Assembly (NCBI GenBank): GCA_036559665.1
Contig: DATBSS010000075.1
Span: 1-12,947 of the forward strand
Reading direction: 5' to 3'
Source: DASRBA01 sp036559665
GTDB lineage: Bacteria; Myxococcota; Myxococcia; Myxococcales; Myxococcaceae
Length of the DNA stretch: 12,947 nucleotides
Shown here: positions 1 through 6,653 of the stretch, piece after piece
Layout: each line of letters starts with the position of its first letter
Numbering within the stretch: position 1 is the first letter of the stretch
Position numbers and translations under genes: made by a program
The notes under the pieces: model-generated
What the model was told of the DNA's origin: nothing
The model's database searches: none
What the model saw: only the letters and a program-made list of their open reading frames with translations

Positions 1-934
1 CCACGTTCAGGACTGCCGCGGTGAGGGCGAGCGGCGCGGCCCCGGCGGCGAACCACCCCAGCTTGCGGAGCGGTTCGCGCCACTGCTGCCCCAGCGCTCG
101 GAGCTGGGCCATCCGGTCCGGGCCCGGGCACACCGCCTCCATCGCGAAGAAGATGCCCGTGAAGAGCAGCGGCGTCCGGGTGAGCACCGCCATCGAGTAG
201 AAGAGCCCGGCCCAGAGCGGCTTGCGTGCGCCGGCGGCGTTCCGCAGGTACCAGCAGGTGAACGCCACCCCCATCACCTCGGCGGTGAACCAGACCTCGC
301 CCCGGATGGAGCAATAGAAGAACACCGTGCCGAACCCCAGCAGCACCGTGAGCAGCGCGTTCTCCCACGGCTCCCGCGGCGACTCCCCGGTGGCGGAGAG
401 CAACCGGAGCAGCGAGTAGAACGCCGCCAGCGCCAGGGCCGCGGCGAGCACCGTCAGCGAGGTGTCGTTGAGCTGGTAGCCATTGATGGCCACGAACGGC
501 AGCATCACCACCGACGGGAACGCCGGGAAGCTCACGTACCAGCGGTCGGTGGGGCGGATCGGCCCTTCGCAGCGGACCTTCTGCCCGGCCACGTCGCGGA
601 CGCAGGCCCAGTCTTCCAGGTTGGGCAAGGTGCGCGGGTCCAGGTCCAGCCGCCCGTCCAGCCACGCCTTGGCCTGGTAGACGAAGTGCGGCGCCTCGCT
701 CTGTCGCAGGAAGCGCTGCGAGCTGAAGGAGGCCAGCACCAGGAAGGCCGCCCCGAACAGCAACAGCTCCACCCGGTACGCCGAGGCCCACAGGCGGGCC
801 GCCATCCCCATCGAGGAGCGCTTCGGGCCGCCGGCCCCGTCCGGAATGCTGGTGGCGGGCGGCTGTTCGGCGGCCTCGCCCGACGGCGGCATGGCGCTGT
901 CGATCTTCTGGCCCCCGGAATCGGGCTTGCTCAT
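1..934 (-). CDS. Multi-pass membrane protein, GT-C glycosyltransferase-like (3' end outside window)
   Basis: The visible N-terminal 311 residues begin MSKPDSGG at the ATG whose first base is 934 and run off the left edge. Residues 1-50 are a cytoplasmic-looking, Pro/Gly/Ala-rich leader. A hydrophobic segment at about 55-70 is followed by a loop with RQSEAPHFVYQAKAWLDGRLDL (about 77-98, quoted as a motif), then further membrane segments near 140-150, 158-178, 193-210, 215-230, 240-262 and 294-310. An acidic residue (E80) in the first outer loop, followed by an aromatic-rich WYVSFPAFPS stretch, resembles GT-C enzymes that move sugars from polyprenyl carriers (PMT/ArnT type), but no decisive signature is visible and the C-terminal part is missing. 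The start overlaps the cinA stop codon as ATGA, which suggests translational coupling and a shared transcript. That it is an integral membrane protein is clear; glycosyltransferase activity is inferred. Confidence 0.72.
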   Translation of the reverse strand, partial: MSKPDSGGQKIDSAMPPSGEAAEQPPATSIPDGAGGPKRSSMGMAARLWASAYRVELLLFGAAFLVLASFSSQRFLRQSEAPHFVYQAKAWLDGRLDLDPRTLPNLEDWACVRDVAGQKVRCEGPIRPTDRWYVSFPAFPSVVMLPFVAINGYQLNDTSLTVLAAALALAAFYSLLRLLSATGESPREPWENALLTVLLGFGTVFFYCSIRGEVWFTAEVMGVAFTCWYLRNAAGARKPLWAGLFYSMAVLTRTPLLFTGIFFAMEAVCPGPDRMAQLRALGQQWREPLRKLGWFAAGAAPLALTAAVLNV

Positions 935-2178
935 CGCAGGGTGCGCCTTAGCAGATCCATCGCGGCATGGGCCGCGAACCTCCGGATCCGGTCGCGGTCT
1001 CCGAGGAAGACGCTCTTCTCCACCGCCGCGGCGCCGTCCGGACCGGCGAGCCCGCAGTACACGGTGCCCAGCTCGTCCTTCGGCGTCCCGGCGGTCGGCC
1101 CGGCGTACCCGGTCACCGAGAGCGCCCAGGTGGCGCCGGTCGCCTCGCGGACGCCAGCGGCCATCTGCCGGGCGATCTCCTCGGAGACCATGCCGCGCTG
1201 CTCCAGCGCCTCCGGGCTCACCTTCACCCAGCCCCGCGCGAGCGCCTCCGAGTAGGCGATCATCCCGCCCAGGAAGTAGTCGGACGCGCCCGCCACCGAG
1301 GTGAGCGCATGCCCCAGCATCCCGCCGGTGGCGCTCTCCGCCACCACCAGCGTCTGCCCGCGCTCGCGCAGGCGCGCGCCGACCACCGCGGCCATCTCGT
1401 CCCCGTCCGCGCCGAAGACGTGGTCCCCCAGCGCCGCCCGGCACTCCTCCTCCATCGCTGCCAGCGCGCGCTCCGCCTCCACCTCGGTGGGCGCTTCCGC
1501 CAGGAGCTTGAGGTGGTTCTCCGGCGCGTGGGTCCGGTAGCCCACCCGGATGCGCGGGTACTTCGCGGCGATGGGCGCCACCAGCGCGTCCAGGTGCGAC
1601 TCCCAGATCCGCACCGTCTTGAGCACGCGCAGCTTCCGCACCGGCCGCTCCCCCTGCCGGCCGAGCATCGCCCCCAGCCTCGGCAGGACCTCCTTCTCCA
1701 CCAGCGCCTGGTACTCGCGGGGGACACCGGGGACGAAGAACAGCGTGCAGCGCCCGAGGGTGAGGATGAACATCGGCGCCGACCCGACCGGGTTCAGCAC
1801 CACCTCCGCCCCCCGCGGCACCATGGCCTGGCGCGCGTTGTTCGCGGTCAGCTCCGCGCTGCGCCGGGCGAAGCGGGCCCGGAGCGCCTCCAGCGCCCGC
1901 GCGTCCTCCACCAGCGGCACCCCGGCGGCGGCGGCGGCGCACTCGGCGGTGAGGTCGTCGGCGGTGGGGCCCAGCCCGCCGGAGACCAGCACCGCGTCCG
2001 CCCGGGCGCTCACCTCGCGCATCGACGAGACGAGCTCCTCCCGGTCGTCACCCACCACGGTGGTGCGCGTCACCAGCTCGCCCAGCTCGAAGAGCCGGTT
2101 CATGAACCAGGGGCTGTTGGTGTCGGCGATGGTGCCGTTGAGCAGTTCGTCGCCGGTGCAGAGGACCTCGATGCGCAT
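931..2178 (-). CDS. cinA: CinA family protein: MoCF-like domain plus nicotinamide-nucleotide amidohydrolase domain
   Basis: 415 residues, the usual length of two-domain CinA. The N-terminal half is a molybdopterin-binding-like domain: GDELLNG at 9-15, DTN at 19-21 and SGGLGPTADDLT at 66-77. The C-terminal half (about 262-415) is the PncC domain, which deamidates nicotinamide mononucleotide to nicotinate mononucleotide in the pyridine nucleotide cycle. It has VAESATGG (279-286) with the presumed catalytic Ser282, YFLGGMIAYS (301-310), VSEEIA (331-336) and SVTGYAGPTAGTPKDELGTVY (354-374). The family usually has Cys after that Ser; here it is Ala283, and GIAGP reads GYAGP. Related CinA proteins also hydrolyse ADP-ribose through the N-terminal domain, so both activities are plausible. 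The product should be cytosolic. The gene lies 36 bp downstream of pssA, and its stop overlaps the next start, so the three genes are probably cotranscribed. The Shine-Dalgarno match at the ATG is weak. Confidence 0.95.
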   Translation of the reverse strand: MRIEVLCTGDELLNGTIADTNSPWFMNRLFELGELVTRTTVVGDDREELVSSMREVSARADAVLVSGGLGPTADDLTAECAAAAAGVPLVEDARALEALRARFARRSAELTANNARQAMVPRGAEVVLNPVGSAPMFILTLGRCTLFFVPGVPREYQALVEKEVLPRLGAMLGRQGERPVRKLRVLKTVRIWESHLDALVAPIAAKYPRIRVGYRTHAPENHLKLLAEAPTEVEAERALAAMEEECRAALGDHVFGADGDEMAAVVGARLRERGQTLVVAESATGGMLGHALTSVAGASDYFLGGMIAYSEALARGWVKVSPEALEQRGMVSEEIARQMAAGVREATGATWALSVTGYAGPTAGTPKDELGTVYCGLAGPDGAAAVEKSVFLGDRDRIRRFAAHAAMDLLRRTLR

Positions 2179-2214
2179 AGCCGGGGGGACTTACCACCCC
2201 GCCCGCCTCGCGCG

Positions 2215-3066
2215 TCAGAGGTAGTCCTGCTCGTCCACGTCCTCGCCGCTCTCTTCTTCGTCCTCTTCGTCGCCGGACAGCTCGTCCTCGTCCTCGCGCG
2301 CGGCGGTGGGGGCGCCCGCCCCGGCGGTGGCCAGCTTGCGCGCCAGCATCACCGCCGACTCCACCAGGCCCATCACCAGGTAGATCGAGAAGTAGGCGGC
2401 CGGGACGAAGGCGGGGTGCAACTTGGTGGCGATCACCACGCCCGCGCCGCAGAAGAGCATGAACACCATGGCGGAGCGCCGGGAGAGGCGCAGGTCCTTG
2501 AAGGTGCGGTAGCGCACCGTGGACACCATCAGCAGCGCGAGCGCGACCACCAGGCCGGCGACCGGCATGCGCGCGGCGGGGGCGAGCGGCCCGCCCTGGG
2601 CGCCGTAGTGGGCGATCACCATGGCCACCACCACGCCCGCCGCCAGCGGGATGGGCAGGCCGACGAAGAAGCGCATGCCCCCCGGGTGGGGCCGCTGGGC
2701 GAGCACGTTGAAGCGCGCCAGGCGGAGCGCGCCGCAGGCGGCGAAGGCGAAGGAGATGAAGATGCCCGCAAACCCCAGCGGGGCCAGCGCCCAGCGGTAG
2801 ACCAGCATCGCCGGCACCACGCCGAAGGACACCACGTCCGCCAGCGAGTCCAGCTCCACGCCGAACTGGCTCTGGGTCTTGGTCAGCCGCGCCACCCGCC
2901 CGTCGAACCCGTCGAAGAACATGGCGAAGATGATGGCGATCGAGGCCTGGTAGAGCTGGGCGGGCGTTGGCTCCCCGGCGCAGAGGGTCAGGGCATAGAA
3001 GCCACAGAAGATGGACGTGCACGTGAAGAGGTTCGGCAGCACGAACATGAGCTTCCGCAGCTTCAT
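2215..3066 (-). CDS. pssA: CDP-diacylglycerol--serine O-phosphatidyltransferase with acidic C-terminal tail
   Basis: 283 residues from the ATG at 3066 (MKLRKLMFVLPN). This start is preferred because GGGAG lies about ten bases upstream and MxxRKxxFxLPNxFT is the normal family start; the frame stays open further upstream, but that part looks non-coding. The enzyme condenses CDP-diacylglycerol with L-serine to make phosphatidylserine, the precursor of phosphatidylethanolamine, in the inner membrane. The CDP-alcohol phosphatidyltransferase signature is complete: D55 G56 ..A59 R60 ..G69 ..D73 ..D77, with D52 just before it. About six to eight hydrophobic segments span residues 8-245, as in the Bacillus-type (integral) PssA. 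Residues 258-283 form a tail with 17 Asp/Glu out of 26, absent from typical PssA. It leads the cinA/membrane-protein operon and is divergent from the hydrolase gene. I see no phosphatidylserine decarboxylase gene in the window. Confidence 0.95.
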   Translation of the reverse strand: MKLRKLMFVLPNLFTCTSIFCGFYALTLCAGEPTPAQLYQASIAIIFAMFFDGFDGRVARLTKTQSQFGVELDSLADVVSFGVVPAMLVYRWALAPLGFAGIFISFAFAACGALRLARFNVLAQRPHPGGMRFFVGLPIPLAAGVVVAMVIAHYGAQGGPLAPAARMPVAGLVVALALLMVSTVRYRTFKDLRLSRRSAMVFMLFCGAGVVIATKLHPAFVPAAYFSIYLVMGLVESAVMLARKLATAGAGAPTAAREDEDELSGDEEDEEESGEDVDEQDYL

Positions 3067-3111
3067 CGGCTTCTCGCTCCCTTTGGGCGGTGGACAGACC
3101 ATAACAAGGTT

Positions 3112-3125
3112 TCGCCGGCCGGCGA
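3112..3125. promoter_or_regulatory. 14-bp perfect palindrome in the pssA/hydrolase divergent intergenic region
   Basis: The 87-bp region between the pssA start (3066) and the hydrolase start (3154) must hold both promoters. Near its middle lies the perfect palindrome TCGCCGGCCGGCGA. It could be an operator, but GC-only palindromes of this size are expected by chance about a few times in a window this GC-rich. I could not assign a good -35/-10 pair in either direction; TATGGT on the minus strand just upstream of pssA is the only -10-like string. Confidence 0.2.
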
Positions 3126-3153
3126 TCACCATGCCTGCACAATGGAGGGTGCC

Positions 3154-4245
3154 ATGCACGTGACCCTCCTCACCGGGCTGCTGGCCGCCCTGGCGATCGC
3201 CTCCGCCTGGGTCGCCTGGCTCCTGCTGGTGACCTGGCGGTACCGGGCGCGCGGGGAGCCGGCGGAGCGGCTGTGGGCGGCCGCCGGGGACGGCTGGCGG
3301 ATCGCCGTCTTCCATCGGCCGGCGGCGCGGCGCCGTTTCCGGGAGCCGGTGCTGCTCTGCCATGGCTTCGCGATCAACCGGCACACCTTCGAGTTCGACC
3401 CGCCCTACTCCCTGGCACACGCCCTGTCAGAGGCGGGCTTCGACTGCTTCACCGTGGAGTGGCGCGGCACCGGCGCCAGCCACCGCCCGCCGAGCGGCCT
3501 CTTCCGGTCCTTCACCGTGGACGACCACATCCGGCAGGACGCGCCCGCGCTGATTCGGCTGGCGCTGGAGCGGACCGGGGCGGAGCGCGCCCTGTGGGTG
3601 GGGCACTCCCTGGGAGGGATGATCGGCTACGCCGTCGCCCAGGGACCGGAGGTGGAGCGGCTGGGCGGGCTGGTGGTGCTCGGGTCGCCGGTGTTCTACC
3701 GGTTCCAGCCCTGGGTGGGACGCGCGCTGCAGCTGGGCGCGCTGGCCGCCTGGCCGTACGGCCTGCGCCACCGCTTCCTGACGCTGACCATGGCGCCATT
3801 CCTGGGCTACCTGCGCCTTCCGCAGGACGATCTGCTGCTCAACCCCATGCACGTTCCCGGCGCCATCCAGCGGCGGGTGGTGGCGCGCGCCATGTCCACC
3901 ATCGGCCGCGGCGTGCTGCTCCAGCAGCGCGACTGGGTGGTGAACGACTGCTTCCGGTCGGCCGATCGGGCGGTGGACTACCGGGAGGGGATCCGCCACC
4001 TCCGCCTTCCGCTCCTGGTCGGCGGAGGGAGCCAGGACCGGCTCGCACCGCCCGCCGCGCTCCAGGCGCAGTTCGACCTGGCCGGCTCGAGCGACAAGAC
4101 GCTGGTGGTGTTCGGGCGCGACCGTGGCGATCAGATGGACTACGGCCACGGCGACCTCGTCTATGGGCAGGGCGCGCCGGCCGAGGTCTACCCGCTCCTC
4201 CGGCGTTGGCTGGAAGCGCACGCGACGCCGCTCGACGCGGGGTGA
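3154..4245 (+). CDS. Membrane-anchored alpha/beta hydrolase (lipase/esterase-like)
   Basis: 363 residues from the ATG at 3154, chosen because GGAGG at 3144-3148 sits five bases upstream; an in-frame ATG at 3142 contains that site itself. Residues 3-27 form one hydrophobic segment followed by WRYRARGE, so the protein is probably anchored by its N-terminus or carries an uncleaved signal. The alpha/beta hydrolase core follows: oxyanion motif HGFAINRHTFEFD (70-82), VEWRGTGAS (101-109), nucleophile elbow GHSLGG with Ser152, acid Asp295 in GGSQDR, and His332 in DYGHGD. The triad is therefore complete. Family members include lipases, esterases and PhaC-like proteins; the substrate cannot be read from sequence. 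It is divergent from pssA, which makes a lipid substrate conceivable but unproven. It converges on the beta-helix lipoprotein gene 106 bp downstream. Confidence 0.9.
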   Translation: MHVTLLTGLLAALAIASAWVAWLLLVTWRYRARGEPAERLWAAAGDGWRIAVFHRPAARRRFREPVLLCHGFAINRHTFEFDPPYSLAHALSEAGFDCFTVEWRGTGASHRPPSGLFRSFTVDDHIRQDAPALIRLALERTGAERALWVGHSLGGMIGYAVAQGPEVERLGGLVVLGSPVFYRFQPWVGRALQLGALAAWPYGLRHRFLTLTMAPFLGYLRLPQDDLLLNPMHVPGAIQRRVVARAMSTIGRGVLLQQRDWVVNDCFRSADRAVDYREGIRHLRLPLLVGGGSQDRLAPPAALQAQFDLAGSSDKTLVVFGRDRGDQMDYGHGDLVYGQGAPAEVYPLLRRWLEAHATPLDAG

Positions 4246-4303
4246 CGCCCGCGGCCCATGTCACGACCCACCTGCGCCGCGCTCGCGGCCCTGGCGCTGA
4301 GCT

Positions 4304-4326
4304 GCGAACGCGATCGTCGCGTTTGC
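4304..4326. terminator. Hairpin between convergent hydrolase and lipoprotein genes
   Basis: GCGAACGCGA, a three-base loop, then TCGCGTTTGC: a 10-bp stem with one G-T wobble as read on the plus strand. It lies 58 bases after the hydrolase stop and 26 bases beyond the lipoprotein stop, inside the 106-bp convergent gap (4246-4351), the expected place for a shared terminator. No T-run follows on either strand, so an intrinsic mechanism is uncertain. I see no convincing gene in the rest of this gap. Confidence 0.4.
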
Positions 4327-4351
4327 GCTTCCGCGGGATTGACCCGCGCGT

Positions 4352-5827
4352 TCACGGCTCCAGGTGCACGCACCGCGGCCGCGGGCGAGGGGCGTCGTCG
4401 GTCAATCCTTTGAGGGTGACGCGCGCGCCCTCGGAGCATTCCGCCCAGACCGCGCCCTCCTGGTTGCGCACCGAGGTGAGCCCGGTGACCGACGCGCCCG
4501 CCTCGGTGGGCACCGCCAGCGCGGCCCCGCCGCCGTCGCGTACCGCGATGGTTCGGCCGAAGAAGCTGGAGAGCGTCTCCACCACCACGCCGCCCCAGCG
4601 GCAGCGCTCCAGCGCCAGCTCCGTCCCGTGGATGTCGCTCCCCTCCGCCACCAGCAGCCCACTGCCTCCCGCGCCGCGGACGGTCACCCGTTCGACCCTC
4701 CCCTTCGCGTCGCGCAGGTGGACCCCATCCCCCAGCGTGCCGTCGCGGTCCGACGTCACCTCCTCGATGGTCCCGTCAGAGATCGCCACACGGGCCGACC
4801 GCGCGTGCACTCCATAAGAGGCGGCGCGCTGGATCCGGAACCGCTGCAGGTCCAGCTCGCCGCCCACCACCTCCACCGCCCCCACCGGCCCGCTACCGCT
4901 CACCGTGAGGTCCGCCAGCGCGCTGCGGCTCTTCACCAGCGCAACGCCCCCCTGCTCCGCCCCCCGGCTCGTGATCCTCCGCGCGTGAAGGCGAGCCTCG
5001 CGGGCGAGCAGCGCATACTCCTGCCCGTCCACCTCCAGGCCTTCGACGACCACCTCCCCACCGCCCACGAACACCGCCGGTCCCCGGCCACCACGAACGG
5101 AGAGCCCGAGGAGGTGCCCGTTCACACCCACCAGTTGCACCGCGGTGACCGCCTCGACGAAGCGGGTGCGCTCCACCGTCACCTCCACCGCCGCGCCCTC
5201 CGCCTTGACGGCCCGCCGGAAGGGCCCGGTGAACGCGCTGTCCTGGACGCGCGCCCTCCCCTGGATGACGTTGACACCGAGGATCTCGGAGACGCTCGCG
5301 CGCACGTCCGCGCCCGACAGCTCCAGCGAGCCGCCGCGGACCTCCACCGCCGCCTGGCGCTGGCCGGAGCAGTGGATGCCCTCCGCCCGCACCGGTCCGG
5401 AGGCCGCCAACCCGACCGCCCCGCCCTGCAGCGAGACCCCCGCGACGCGGCCGTCTGCCACGGCCAGCACCGCGCCCCCGGCACCCTCGACGAACAGCAC
5501 CGCCGACTCGGGCCCCTCGATCTCCCACTTCGCCGGCAGCTCGAACGGCCCGCGGTAGAGCCCGGTCCGCACGTGGACGCGGACCGGCACACCGGCCCGC
5601 TCCGGCGCCAGCGCCGCGCCGAGCGCCCGGAAGGGCCGCGCCTCCGTCCCCTCCCCGCCCTCCGGCGCGGACGCGTCCACCCAGCGCTCCGCCGGGACCA
5701 CGAAGTCCGGGACCGGCGGCGGACCTCCCTCCACCTTCTTGACCTCGCGCGACGGGCACCCGGCGAGTGGCCCGATCAGCGCCGCCACCGCCGCCATCAT
5801 CGCCAGCCGATGCGCTCCGTTCACCAT
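4352..5827 (-). CDS. Lipoprotein with DUF1565-like region and probable right-handed parallel beta-helix
   Basis: 491 residues from the ATG at 5827. A lipoprotein signal peptide is clear: Arg7, a hydrophobic stretch 9-20, then the lipobox LAGC with acylated Cys24. A Pro-rich linker (34-45) leads to RWVDASAPEGGEGTEARPFRALGAAL (about 48-73), the pattern found at the start of DUF1565 and pectate-lyase-like proteins, followed by VRVHVRTGLYRGPFELP. From about 105 to 480 there are many short Val/Gly-rich strands of roughly 20-25 residues each, with recurring elements such as GVHLRDAKGRVERVTVRGAG and SGLLVAEGSDI, typical of a right-handed parallel beta-helix. Such folds occur in polysaccharide lyases, adhesins and surface structural proteins. 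I can identify no catalytic site, so a function is not assigned. The N-terminal acyl anchor places it in the envelope. It stands alone, divergent from hup across a 196-bp gap; no good Shine-Dalgarno is seen at this start, although TACAAT lies very close upstream. Confidence 0.85.
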   Translation of the reverse strand: MVNGAHRLAMMAAVAALIGPLAGCPSREVKKVEGGPPPVPDFVVPAERWVDASAPEGGEGTEARPFRALGAALAPERAGVPVRVHVRTGLYRGPFELPAKWEIEGPESAVLFVEGAGGAVLAVADGRVAGVSLQGGAVGLAASGPVRAEGIHCSGQRQAAVEVRGGSLELSGADVRASVSEILGVNVIQGRARVQDSAFTGPFRRAVKAEGAAVEVTVERTRFVEAVTAVQLVGVNGHLLGLSVRGGRGPAVFVGGGEVVVEGLEVDGQEYALLAREARLHARRITSRGAEQGGVALVKSRSALADLTVSGSGPVGAVEVVGGELDLQRFRIQRAASYGVHARSARVAISDGTIEEVTSDRDGTLGDGVHLRDAKGRVERVTVRGAGGSGLLVAEGSDIHGTELALERCRWGGVVVETLSSFFGRTIAVRDGGGAALAVPTEAGASVTGLTSVRNQEGAVWAECSEGARVTLKGLTDDAPRPRPRCVHLEP

Positions 5828-5947
5828 TCAATTGTACCGATCAGGAGACCCGATCTGGCGAGCTTCGCAAACGATCGCAACCACAGCCGATTTCACGAAA
5901 CTCCGATCATTTTCATGTATTGGTCGCTTACGTTTTGCCTCTGGCCG

Positions 5948-5976
5948 TTGACATCTGTCACATCCTCCTGTTACCT
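5948..5976 (+). promoter_or_regulatory. Probable hup promoter with an overlapping inverted repeat
   Basis: A consensus -35 TTGACA (5948-5953) is followed after 17 bases by TTACCT (5971-5976), a poor but correctly spaced -10. The start codon of hup is 47 bases further on, giving a plausible leader. The inverted repeat TGACA-TC-TGTCA (5949-5960) overlaps the -35 and could be an operator. The rest of the 5828-6023 gap is less GC-rich than the coding DNA around it. It also holds a direct repeat CCGATCWGG (5837-5845 and 5850-5858) near the lipoprotein start and CGCAA repeated at 10-bp spacing (5866 and 5876). I see no open reading frame of merit in the gap. Confidence 0.5.
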
Positions 5977-6023
5977 CCCGCCCGCCGCTTGTCGCTTGTT
6001 TCAATCCCTGGAGGGGGAACCGC

Positions 6024-6293
6024 ATGACCAAGGCAGAGCTGGTGGCCGCCGTGGCGCAGCAGTCGCGGCTGACCAAGAAGTCCGCAGCGGAAATCCTGGA
6101 GATCGCCTTCGACCACATCGGCAAGGCGGTGAAGAAGGACAACCGCTTCAGCTACCCCGGCTTCGGCACCTGGTCCCTGCGCAGCCGCAAGGCGCGGAAG
6201 ATCCGCAACCCCCAGACCAACGAGATGATGAAGCTGAAGGCCACCAAGACCATCGGCTTCCGGCCCGCCAAGGAGCTGAAGCAGACCCTGTAG
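6024..6293 (+). CDS. hup: HU family DNA-binding protein
   Basis: 89 residues, the normal size for an HU subunit. The ATG is preceded by GGAGGGG (6010-6016) at good spacing. HU binds and bends DNA as a dimer, compacting the nucleoid and helping replication, recombination and transcription. The N-terminal helices (MTKAELVAAVAQQS, then KKSAAEILEIAFDHIGKAV) form the dimer body. The signature GFGTWSLRSRKARKIRNPQT (about 46-65) covers the beta-arm base, and the arm carries the conserved R-NPQT with its intercalating Pro. The C-terminal strand and helix (KTIGFRPAKELKQTL) are intact. The arm ends in NEMMKLKATKTIGF, as I recall for other myxobacterial HU proteins. Its stop codon (6291-6293) is immediately followed by the stop of the convergent gene, so the transcript must end inside that gene. 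Confidence 0.96.
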   Translation: MTKAELVAAVAQQSRLTKKSAAEILEIAFDHIGKAVKKDNRFSYPGFGTWSLRSRKARKIRNPQTNEMMKLKATKTIGFRPAKELKQTL

Positions 6294-6653
6294 TCAGTGG
6301 CCGTACCGCTCCACCATCTGCTCCAGGCTCAGGCCGCTGAGCCTGGACAGCTCCTCCACCATGTCGCCGGCGCGGACGAAGTAGAGCTGGTCCCCGGAGA
6401 AGATGGAGACGAAGACGCCGGCGCAGTTCGGCGGGCGCGCGCCCCGGCACTCCAGGAAGTACACCAGCCGCGGGAGCACCTGGTTGACGAGGTGCTCGGC
6501 CGCGCGCTCCGCCGGCAGCACCAGCTCGTAGGAGGTGGCCAGCCCGCTCAGGCCGCCCTCCTGCTCGCGGACCCGCGCCATCTCCACGTTCGCCTGGGGG
6601 GCGCCCACGCGGTGGAACGCGCGGGCCAGCAACGCCGCCACGCCTTCTTCCAT
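6294..6653 (-). CDS. Conserved-looking hypothetical protein, 119 residues, coupled to the M23 peptidase gene
   Basis: 119 residues starting MEEGVAALLARAFHRVG at 6653. The start overlaps the upstream peptidase stop as TGATG, so translation is probably coupled; an in-frame GTG one codon upstream is an alternative start. I do not recognise the family. The protein has no signal peptide or membrane segment and should be cytosolic. It reads as an alpha/beta domain: a helix (3-16), a strand region around YELVLPAERAAEHLVNQVL (about 42-60), then strands LVYFLEC, GVFVSIFSGDQLYFVRAG and a closing helical part MVEELSRLSGLSLEQMVERYGH. Two Cys (69 and 76) lie around RGARPPN. The 3' end also carries the hup hairpin. 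Being read with an envelope peptidase suggests a shared role, but nothing in the sequence states it. Confidence 0.8.
   Translation of the reverse strand: MEEGVAALLARAFHRVGAPQANVEMARVREQEGGLSGLATSYELVLPAERAAEHLVNQVLPRLVYFLECRGARPPNCAGVFVSIFSGDQLYFVRAGDMVEELSRLSGLSLEQMVERYGH
6318..6350. terminator. Strong hairpin just past the hup stop, inside the convergent gene
   Basis: TCCAGGCTCAG, loop GCCG, CTGAGCCTGGA (6322-6347) form a perfect 11-bp stem. With one bulged base (6321) it extends by CTG/CAG to 6318-6350. It starts about 25 bases after the hup stop codon, the usual position of a terminator. The base of the stem is not followed by a T-run, so it may act as a 3' RNA-stabilising structure or a factor-assisted terminator. 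On the other strand the same bases encode the C-terminal part (SRLSGLSLE) of the 119-residue protein. Confidence 0.5.

Noticed and set aside
3067..3420. Upstream extension of the pssA frame
   Set aside because: Overlaps the divergent hydrolase gene and its promoter region, and its composition is Pro/Gly/Arg-rich; the family start at 3066 has a Shine-Dalgarno.
967..4245. A 1092-codon open frame on the plus strand fusing antisense of cinA and pssA to the hydrolase
   Set aside because: Only the part from 3154 reads as a protein; upstream it is Arg/His/Pro/Gly-rich and antisense to two well-identified genes. Long spurious frames are normal at this GC content.
4258..4413. A 51-codon plus-strand frame starting MSRPTCAALAALALSCERDRR, looking like a lipoprotein signal
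   Set aside because: No Shine-Dalgarno, overlaps the 3' end of the convergent lipoprotein gene by 62 bases and contains the hairpin. At most a decayed remnant.
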